From assembly GCA_030632765.1 (NCBI GenBank), contig DAOVUC010000053.1:1-8854 (forward strand): a stretch of 8,854 bases of DNA. Reading direction: 5' to 3'. Source of the DNA: Candidatus Dadabacteria bacterium (GTDB lineage Bacteria > Desulfobacterota_D > UBA1144 > Nemesobacterales > UBA2774). The notes below the pieces were generated by a model. The model saw only the letters and a program-made list of their open reading frames with translations, was not told the DNA's origin and did not search any database. Shown here one piece after another: positions 1 to 5,179 of this stretch; the first letter of the stretch is position 1; every line of letters begins with the position of its first letter. The translations under genes were made by a program, and so were the position numbers.

Positions 1-690
1 AGCCCCAGGGATCTGAAGAAAGCTGGGAGCCTTATATCCGTCATAGCAAAGCTCCGCGTAAGCTAGATCATGAACCACAATAAGTCCCGATTCTTTCGCC
101 AGCTCGTAAATGCTTTTAAAGAAATCAATGTCTACTACATGAGTTGTAGGGTTGTTCGGGAAAGAAATCATAAGAACCTTTGGTTTAGGCCACAATTCCT
201 TAACCACTTTTTTAATCGATTCTATCAGTTCTCTACCGCCTGAAAGTGGAACACTCTGAACATCACCCCTTGAAATGATCACAGAATATATATGAATCGG
301 GTAAGCAGGATTGGGCACTATCACCGTATCTCCCGGTGAGAGTATTGATAGCATCAAATGAGAGATGCCCTCCTTTGATCCTATTGTAACCACAGCTTCA
401 GTGTCAGGGTTGAGGTCAACATCGTACTTTCTTTTATACCAGTCGCATATAGCCAACCGTAATTTTGGGATTCCGGCAGAGGCTGAATACCGATGTGATC
501 TTGGGTCGGAGGATGCTTCAACCAGTTTCTTAACTATGTGCTCCGGGGTTGGTTGATCCGGATTACCCATTCCCAGATCGATAATATCTTCCCCCTTCGA
601 TCTAGCTTTGGTTTTGAGTTCGTTAACTATATTAAAGACATAAGGGGGGAGCCGTCTTATAAGTGAGAATTCATCTGGTGAATGTGGCAT
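1..690 (-). CDS. alaC: Class I/II pyridoxal-phosphate aminotransferase, AlaC (YfdZ) type; C-terminus beyond left edge
   Basis: Read by hand on the minus strand: an uninterrupted frame of 230 codons from the ATG at 690-688 to the window edge. The N-terminus closely resembles E. coli AlaC (glutamate-pyruvate aminotransferase), including RRLPPYVFNI (12-21), GEDIIDLGMGNPD (33-45), TIGSKEG (102-108) and VPNPAYPIHIY (125-135). Fold-type I PLP-binding residues are visible: N180-P181 in FPNNPT, and D208 and Y211 in VVHDLAYAE. The Schiff-base lysine lies outside the window. The family transfers the amino group between glutamate and pyruvate in the cytosol. Relatives are often annotated as LL-diaminopimelate aminotransferase, so a role in lysine/DAP synthesis is the main alternative. 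The start is supported by an AAGGA ribosome site 6 nt upstream (plus-strand 697-701). It is transcribed away from the rlpA-dapF cluster. Confidence 0.88.
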   Translation of the reverse strand, partial: MPHSPDEFSLIRRLPPYVFNIVNELKTKARSKGEDIIDLGMGNPDQPTPEHIVKKLVEASSDPRSHRYSASAGIPKLRLAICDWYKRKYDVDLNPDTEAVVTIGSKEGISHLMLSILSPGDTVIVPNPAYPIHIYSVIISRGDVQSVPLSGGRELIESIKKVVKELWPKPKVLMISFPNNPTTHVVDIDFFKSIYELAKESGLIVVHDLAYAELCYDGYKAPSFLQIPGA

Positions 691-714
691 CTAAGTTCCT
701 TTTTGTTTAGGGAT

Positions 715-742
715 AATATATTCTAATCCTTGACAATCTCAA
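715..742 (-). promoter_or_regulatory. Putative sigma-70 promoter of the alaC-like gene
   Basis: On the minus strand, TTGAGA (742-737) and TATATT (720-715) are separated by 16 bp. Each matches the consensus at five of six positions. Transcription would begin near 708, leaving a short leader that carries the AAGGA ribosome site. The -35 box lies in the right arm of the 724-748 palindrome. Assigned by eye only. Confidence 0.45.
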
Positions 743-748
743 GGATTA
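724..748. promoter_or_regulatory. Perfect 10-bp-arm inverted repeat between divergent genes, candidate operator
   Basis: Arms 724-733 (TAATCCTTGA) and 739-748 (TCAAGGATTA) are exact reverse complements around a 5-nt centre. The palindrome sits between two divergent starts (690 minus and 807 plus). It contains a TTGACA on the plus strand (730-735) and a TTGAGA on the minus strand (742-737), so a dimeric regulator bound here would cover both -35 elements. There is no following T-tract in either direction, and it lies upstream of both genes, so it does not look like a terminator. The plus-strand -10 is poorly defined (CAATAT at 754-759 with an 18-bp spacer is a weak match). Confidence 0.5.
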
Positions 749-783
749 TCAGCCAATATATTTCATTATATAGAAAATATGGG

Positions 784-821
784 GCTGATGAATATCAAAT
801 CTGCTGATGAATATCAAATCT
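784..821. repeat. Exact 19-bp tandem duplication over the start of the first rlpA gene
   Basis: Copy 1 (784-802) and copy 2 (803-821) are identical and directly adjacent. Each contains an ATG (788 and 807) followed by the same codons for MNIKS. Because 19 is not a multiple of three, the two ATGs are in different frames. Only the second opens the RlpA frame. The purine-rich GGGG (781-784) lies before the first copy and is 22 nt from the second ATG. Confidence 0.95.
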
Positions 822-868
822 ATTGTACTTGTCTTAATTCTAAGTTTTTTCTTTCCATTATCAAGTGA
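788..868 (+). other. Decoy start / 26-codon upstream ORF overlapping the first rlpA gene
   Basis: The first ATG of the duplicated 19-bp unit opens a 26-codon frame ending at TGA 866-868. It shares its first five residues with RlpA 1 and then reads the rlpA sequence in another frame. It has no recognisable product. It is the nearer ATG to the GGGG tract, so it could compete for ribosomes or feed reinitiation at 807. Whether it is translated cannot be told from sequence. Confidence 0.3.
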
Positions 869-1196
869 TTCTCTTGAGAATTCTCCTCAATATGGAAATG
901 CTACCTGGTACGGTGGTGAATTCCACGGCAGAAAAACAGCGAGCGGTGAGCGTTTTAACAAGCATAGCTTTACCGGAGCCCATAGAAAACTTCCTTTTGG
1001 AACAATTATCAGGGTTACGAATCTAAGAAACGGTAAAGAAGTTTATATTAGAGTGAATGACCGCGGCCCATTTGTAAAAGGACGGATAGTTGACCTTTCA
1101 CATGCGGCAGCAAAGGCAATAGGTTTTAATAAAAGAGGAGTTATTAGAGTCAGGATTGAGGTTATCTCATTGCCTGGTAGTTCAACTTCAAGCTGA
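807..1196 (+). CDS. Short secreted RlpA-like protein (double-psi beta-barrel, no SPOR domain)
   Basis: A 129-residue protein with an N-terminal signal sequence: K4, a hydrophobic run at about 5-18, then SSDS, with no lipobox cysteine. The rest is essentially one RlpA double-psi beta-barrel domain (about 28-123). Motifs include ATWYG (32-36), TASGERF (44-50), FTGAHRKLPFGT (55-66), VTNLRNG (70-76), VNDRGPF (83-89) and DLSHAAA (96-102). E48, H59 and D85 have the same spacing (11 and 26) as E120, H131 and D157 of Pseudomonas RlpA, the lytic transglycosylase residues acting on naked glycan strands. It is therefore likely to be an active periplasmic peptidoglycan enzyme or a related barrel. The start at 807 is chosen because only this frame gives a signal peptide directly before the domain. 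No good ribosome site precedes it. It is about 58% identical by eye to the next gene over the barrel, pointing to local duplication. Confidence 0.85.
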   Translation: MNIKSIVLVLILSFFFPLSSDSLENSPQYGNATWYGGEFHGRKTASGERFNKHSFTGAHRKLPFGTIIRVTNLRNGKEVYIRVNDRGPFVKGRIVDLSHAAAKAIGFNKRGVIRVRIEVISLPGSSTSS

Positions 1197-1206
1197 ATCT
1201 AATATC

Positions 1207-1258
1207 TTCGTGTTCTTTGGAAGATAGCGGGCGTGTGTTAAAATCCAAAGAATATGAA
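1207..1258 (+). promoter_or_regulatory. Possible start-codon-sequestering hairpin before the second rlpA gene
   Basis: In RNA, 1207-1221 can pair continuously with 1244-1258: 15 pairs including two G-U pairs, with a 22-nt loop (1222-1243). The 3' strand holds the leader just upstream of the gene and the whole AUG (1254-1256). A competing 7-bp stem (1203-1209 with 1220-1226) shares bases with it, so two exclusive folds are possible. No canonical ribosome site is visible here. This is found by hand pairing and has no energy calculation behind it. Confidence 0.4.
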
Positions 1259-1928
1259 TATTAGAGCGCTTCTCTTATTATTTCTTATTCCTATTATTTT
1301 TGCCTGCGGGAAAAAAGGGGTCAATTCATATCCTGCTTATAAGGAAAAGCCCTCATCTCCCGGATTTGTAACTGAAGGTTCCACACAAATAGGCCTTGCT
1401 TCCTGGTATGGTCTTGAAGAACACAACAGATATGCCGCAAGCGGAGAGCGCTTCAGTAAGCATGCCTACACCGCTGCCCATAAAACCCTACCAATGGGTA
1501 CTGTCGTAAGGGTAACAAATTTAGAGAACGGAAGAGATGTCATAGTTACTATAAATGACAGGGGGCCGTTCGTGGGGGATCGTATCATTGATCTCTCTCA
1601 TGCACCAGCTAAATCAGTTGATATGATTCAAAGAGGGGTGGTTAAAGTAAAAGTCGAGGTAGTCTCAAGCCCGTCTACAAGAAGCTCTAACTATTTTGAC
1701 CCTGAGTATACAGTTCAGGTAGCATCGTACCGCGACAATGCAAATGCGAATACTGTAAAAAGAAAGCTCGATCTAGAATATAATGATGTCAGGGTTGAAT
1801 CAATTAAGGTTAAGGGAGACACTTATTACAGAGTCAGAGTGGGGCGCTATACCAGTAAAGGCGACGCCAAAAAAGCAGCTTCTAAACTCAGAAAGAAGGG
1901 TTATCAGACAAGGGTCATTCTCGAGTAG
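1254..1928 (+). CDS. rlpA: RlpA-family septal-ring lipoprotein with C-terminal SPOR domain
   Basis: 224 residues. The N-terminus has a hydrophobic segment (5-17) and a lipobox-like IFAC ending at C18, so it is probably an outer-membrane lipoprotein; F at the -2 position is unusual. The double-psi beta-barrel spans about 45-138, with ASWYG (49-53), ASGERF (62-67), YTAAHKTLPMGT (72-83) and INDRGPF (100-106). E65, H76 and D102 match the catalytic spacing of Pseudomonas RlpA. A linker leads into a SPOR domain (about 150-224, starting YTVQVASY), which in this family binds denuded septal peptidoglycan. The full lipobox-barrel-SPOR layout makes this the canonical RlpA of the pair. It acts in the periplasm in cell separation, or as a septal-ring component. 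It lies 57 bp after the short paralogue and 30 bp before the DapF-like gene. Confidence 0.9.
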   Translation: MNIRALLLLFLIPIIFACGKKGVNSYPAYKEKPSSPGFVTEGSTQIGLASWYGLEEHNRYAASGERFSKHAYTAAHKTLPMGTVVRVTNLENGRDVIVTINDRGPFVGDRIIDLSHAPAKSVDMIQRGVVKVKVEVVSSPSTRSSNYFDPEYTVQVASYRDNANANTVKRKLDLEYNDVRVESIKVKGDTYYRVRVGRYTSKGDAKKAASKLRKKGYQTRVILE

Positions 1929-1958
1929 TTAAAGATTGACTCTAAGAGGGCACATAAT

Positions 1959-2825
1959 ATGAATCATTTTGTTAAATCACACGGACTTGGAAATGACTAT
2001 TTTGTAATGGATCAGTCTCAAATATCATTTGAGCTGACTTCTGAGGTTATACAACTGCTCTGTCATAGAAATTACGGTATAGGTTCTGACGGCATACTCC
2101 TTTTAGTTCCGTCTGATAAAGCTGATTTCGGGCTCAGAATATTAAATCCTGACGGCAGTGAAGCCGAGAAGAGCGGAAACGGGCTTAGAATTTTTGCCAA
2201 ATATCTATTTGAGCACGGACATACCGAAAAACAAGTATTTACAATCGATACCCTGGGTGGGGTAGTTACAGCTGAGCTTGAAACATCTGAAGGCATAGTC
2301 CCTTTTGTAACAGTAGAAATGGGGGAAGCTACTTTTCAAAGTAATTTGATTCCTGTAACCGGGGAGGAAAGGGAGGTCGTTGATGAAGAAATAAATGTAG
2401 GTGGAGAACCTCTTAAAATTACAGCAGTTTCAGTTGGAAACCCTCACTGTGTGGTTTTTGTTGATGAGCTTGACGAAGGGTATATCAGAATACTGGGTCC
2501 TTTGCTCGAGACTCATGAACTCTTTCCAAACCGTATCAACGTTCAGTTTGCAAAACCCCTCTCCAGAGAAAAAGTTCAAATTCTGATCTGGGAGCGCGGC
2601 GCTGGTTATACACTCGCCTCTGGAAGCAGTTCTTGTGCCGTAGCCTCGGCATGTGTGAAGAATGGTTTGACTGACGGTAACGTCACTGTTTCTATGCCGG
2701 GAGGCGAGCTCGATATTAATATCAGAGATGATTGGTCAATTAAAATGAGGGGAGCGGCGGAAGAAGTAGCGGAAGGCACCTTGAGCATAGACTTACTTAA
2801 AAGAATAGATATGATCACAAGCTAA
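1959..2825 (+). CDS. dapF: Diaminopimelate epimerase family protein with serine at both catalytic cysteine positions
   Basis: 288 residues, the usual DapF length, covering both mirrored halves of the fold. Recognisable motifs are KSHGLGNDYFV (6-16), GIGSDGILLL (40-49), NPDGSEAEKSGNGLR (63-77), SVGNPHCVVF (158-167), NVQF (194-197) and WERGAGYTLASGSSSCA (211-227). DapF interconverts LL- and meso-diaminopimelate in the cytosol for lysine and peptidoglycan, using two cysteines as acid and base (Cys73 and Cys217 in Haemophilus). Here the CGNG cysteine is S72 and the ACGTGAC cysteine is S221; codons AGC (2172-2174) and TCT (2619-2621) confirm this. Substrate-binding positions N12, N63, N161, N194, E212 and R213 look conserved. 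It may be a divergent epimerase, a racemase for another amino acid, or have changed chemistry, so the symbol denotes family membership. A GAGG (1946-1949) ribosome site lies 9 nt before the start. Confidence 0.8.
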   Translation: MNHFVKSHGLGNDYFVMDQSQISFELTSEVIQLLCHRNYGIGSDGILLLVPSDKADFGLRILNPDGSEAEKSGNGLRIFAKYLFEHGHTEKQVFTIDTLGGVVTAELETSEGIVPFVTVEMGEATFQSNLIPVTGEEREVVDEEINVGGEPLKITAVSVGNPHCVVFVDELDEGYIRILGPLLETHELFPNRINVQFAKPLSREKVQILIWERGAGYTLASGSSSCAVASACVKNGLTDGNVTVSMPGGELDINIRDDWSIKMRGAAEEVAEGTLSIDLLKRIDMITS

Positions 2826-2868
2826 TGTTGGTTCGTGGTTTAACTCAAAGTAATGACCGGCTTTAACT

Positions 2869-4119
2869 ATGGGAAAGTTATTAATATCAGCACGGACAAT
2901 TCTTCCTATCTCCTCAGGACCTTTAAAGGATAGCGCCTTAGTTGTCTCAGGTGGAAAAATTGAAGACATAGGAAATGCCACAGCGCTCAGAAAGAAGTAT
3001 ATAAGAATAAAGGAACATAGTTTAGGGAACGGTGTTCTTCTTCCTGGGTTTATAAATGCGCACACTCATCTTGAGCTTGGGTGGATCAAAAAAAGGATCG
3101 GTAACTTTAAGGGTTTTACCCCATGGCTTCAGCAGATAATAAGGGCAAAAAAAGAAGGCGTTACAAATCAGGAAATAAAAGAGTCGGTGGCAGACGGAAT
3201 TAAAGCGCAGATAGAGAGCGGTGTAACCACAGTTGGGGAAATATCCTCATATGGCGGTCTGGATATACCGATACTAAAGGCCTCGGGCCTTAGAACCATA
3301 CTTTTTAGAGAGGTGGTCGATAGTAAAGAAGATATGATGGATTTTGATACATTTGAAACATCTTCTATTTATGAAGAAAGGCTCTTTCCTCACGCCCCTT
3401 ACTCATGCAGTCCGGAATTACTAAAGAAAACACATAATTCTCATAGAAAAAGTAATAGACCCCTTGGTATTCATCTTGCTGAAAGTAAAGAAGAGATCGA
3501 ATTTGTAAATAGAAAAGCAAATAGTATTGAGAATAAAATATTTCCACTGATAGATAAAAAATCCTTCAAACGTAAAAAGGCTAATACTCCCTTTGAATAT
3601 TTAAGTAACCTGGGATTTTTTGCTCACAGCAAGATTACAACTGTTCATATGGTGCAGGTAGAATCTGATGAAGTTAAAGAGATTCAAAATTTGGACATAG
3701 GGATTATTTTGTGCCCTAGGAGCAATTTGTTCCTCCATGTTGGCATTCCTCCACTTAAGGAATACGCAAAGCTTAAAAGGGTCGGTCTAGGCACAGACGG
3801 TCTGTCCAGTAACTACAACCTCGACTTCTTTGAAGAGCTTAGGGTTCTTCACCTTCTCTTCTCACAGGCTTTAGGAAAAGAAGCTTCATACGAGGCTATT
3901 TATTCCGCTACCCTTGGTGGGGCTAGAGCGCTATTTCTGGAAGACAAAATTGGAAGCATTGAAATTGGGAAAGAGGCCGATCTGATATTCCTTAACTCAA
4001 ATAATGATTCCAACAATCCTTATCTATCTGTAGTCTCTTCAACTAATGCAAATTTGGAACTTCTAATGGTTAGGGGAAATATCCTATATTCCAAAAAAAC
4101 TATCTCTCCAAATAATTAA
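2869..4119 (+). CDS. Amidohydrolase-superfamily deaminase, probably aminodeoxyfutalosine deaminase
   Basis: 416 residues. An N-terminal composite-domain beta strand region (about 1-58) leads into the metal-dependent TIM barrel. Metal ligands and catalytic positions are seen at H65 and H67 (LPGFINAHTHLELG, 58-71), H202 followed by E205 (LGIHLAES), H260 (TTVHMVQ) and D310 (GTDGLSSN). PHAPYSCSPE precedes the H202 strand and CPRSN follows H260. This is the cytosine/adenosine deaminase-like branch (chlorohydrolase, MTA/SAH deaminase). The short INAHTHLELG start and CPRSN motif resemble the group that deaminates 6-aminodeoxyfutalosine in the futalosine menaquinone pathway (MqnF-type). SAH/MTA or another aminopurine deamination is the alternative. 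No ribosome site stands out before the ATG, and an in-frame stop at 2854-2856 limits upstream starts. It is followed 1 bp later by the next gene, implying translational coupling. Confidence 0.75.
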   Translation: MGKLLISARTILPISSGPLKDSALVVSGGKIEDIGNATALRKKYIRIKEHSLGNGVLLPGFINAHTHLELGWIKKRIGNFKGFTPWLQQIIRAKKEGVTNQEIKESVADGIKAQIESGVTTVGEISSYGGLDIPILKASGLRTILFREVVDSKEDMMDFDTFETSSIYEERLFPHAPYSCSPELLKKTHNSHRKSNRPLGIHLAESKEEIEFVNRKANSIENKIFPLIDKKSFKRKKANTPFEYLSNLGFFAHSKITTVHMVQVESDEVKEIQNLDIGIILCPRSNLFLHVGIPPLKEYAKLKRVGLGTDGLSSNYNLDFFEELRVLHLLFSQALGKEASYEAIYSATLGGARALFLEDKIGSIEIGKEADLIFLNSNNDSNNPYLSVVSSTNANLELLMVRGNILYSKKTISPNN

Positions 4120-4120
4120 G

Positions 4121-5179
4121 ATGCCCGCAAAATTAAATAAAGTATTCGTCTACGGAACCCTTCTCCAAGGCGAGTTCAGAAATCGTTTTATGAACGATTG
4201 CAAATTACTAAAGACTCTGGAAATCCCAGGAACTATCTATGATACAAGAAGAGGCTATCCGGCGGCAGTATTTGACGAGGGGTCTGAGAATACTGTCTCA
4301 GGCGAGCTCTACATTATGGGGAATCCGGATAAGAAAATAGCAGAGCTTGATGCAGTAGAGGATGTGGATTCCGGGCTATTTAAAAAAGTGGTTTTAAAAC
4401 ATAAAGGTGAGGGATTTATCTCTTACGAGGCCGGCCGTCTAATAGAGGATTGCGTCAAACCTGTAAATCAGATTGAGACGGGAAGCTGGAGGAGACATTC
4501 CTCTCTTTCTTTCCATGATCCGCTTGGTTTCGCTATAAACTTTGAGGACACTCAGAAGTATCTATACAGAGAGTCTCTAACTTCTGATTCCGAAGGCTCT
4601 ATCTATATAGCCGGAGATGTACCGCTACTTGTTACGGCCCCCCACGCCTGTGTTCATAAAAGAATGGGTAAGTTGAAACGCCAGGAGTTCTATACCGGCG
4701 CTCTATCCACTATGCTGCACTCCTTAACGGGCTGCCATGTCCTTTATACGAATAGGCTTATGGAAGTCGATCCGAACTATTACGATAATTCTCGGTTTAA
4801 GAACAAATTGAGTGAGATTGTAAGCCATCATGGCTTCAAATTTTTGGTTGACCTCCATGGCACAGGGCCTGAGAAGGAGTATGATGTTTATCCCGGGGTG
4901 GGGGACGATAAGGAATTTTTATTAGGGCATGGTAATTACCTGGATGAACTTGTACGCGCTGCGGCGTTAAACGAAATATCTATAGGAGGGCCAGACGTAT
5001 TCCCGGCTGCAAAGCAGATGACGGTAACTAAATACGCGGCTAGAAAGTTGGGAATTCCCGCAATCCAGCTTGAAATTAATCGGAGATTAAGAGATCCTGA
5101 GAAGAGGCCGGATGATTTTATGAAGCTTGTTAAATTTTTAAGAGGATTTATTGAGAATCTATCCTATCTGCTCAGCTAG
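4121..5179 (+). CDS. Two-domain protein: gamma-glutamylcyclotransferase-like plus N-formylglutamate-amidohydrolase-like
   Basis: 352 residues. The N-terminal part (about 7-115) has the gamma-glutamylcyclotransferase/AIG2 signature: VFVYGTLLQGEF (8-19) for the substrate loop, PGTIYDTRRGYPAAVF, VSGELYIM, and LDAVEDVDSG with E80 in the place of the family's catalytic glutamate. After a linker containing WRRHSSLSFHDPLGF, the C-terminal part (about 160-350) resembles the N-formylglutamate amidohydrolase (HutG) zinc hydrolase family, with TAPHA (H175), YTNRLMEVDPNYYDNSRF, VDLHGTGP (D244, H246) and a late QLEINRRLRD (E318). This half is shorter than stand-alone enzymes of about 265 residues. Both families handle glutamate or gamma-glutamyl bonds, suggesting sequential steps on one glutamylated compound. 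I do not know a characterised protein with this combination. The start lies 1 nt after the previous stop, and the 3' end overlaps the convergent gene by 21 bp. Confidence 0.7.
   Translation: MPAKLNKVFVYGTLLQGEFRNRFMNDCKLLKTLEIPGTIYDTRRGYPAAVFDEGSENTVSGELYIMGNPDKKIAELDAVEDVDSGLFKKVVLKHKGEGFISYEAGRLIEDCVKPVNQIETGSWRRHSSLSFHDPLGFAINFEDTQKYLYRESLTSDSEGSIYIAGDVPLLVTAPHACVHKRMGKLKRQEFYTGALSTMLHSLTGCHVLYTNRLMEVDPNYYDNSRFKNKLSEIVSHHGFKFLVDLHGTGPEKEYDVYPGVGDDKEFLLGHGNYLDELVRAAALNEISIGGPDVFPAAKQMTVTKYAARKLGIPAIQLEINRRLRDPEKRPDDFMKLVKFLRGFIENLSYLLS

Noticed and set aside
365..556. Plus-strand 63-codon open frame
   Set aside because: It lies wholly inside the well-supported alaC-like gene on the opposite strand and resembles no known family.
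724..748. Hairpin read as a Rho-independent terminator
   Set aside because: No T-tract follows on either strand and it is upstream of both flanking genes, so an operator is more plausible.
1203..1226. Hairpin after the first rlpA gene read as a terminator
   Set aside because: The stem is short (7 bp), AT-rich and lacks a T-tract; it is better viewed as the alternative fold of the leader helix.
2072..2296. Minus-strand open frame within the DapF-like gene, and similar ones at 2606-2818 and 2793-3065
   Set aside because: They are antisense shadows of strongly conserved coding sequence, with low-complexity Ser/Pro-rich translations.
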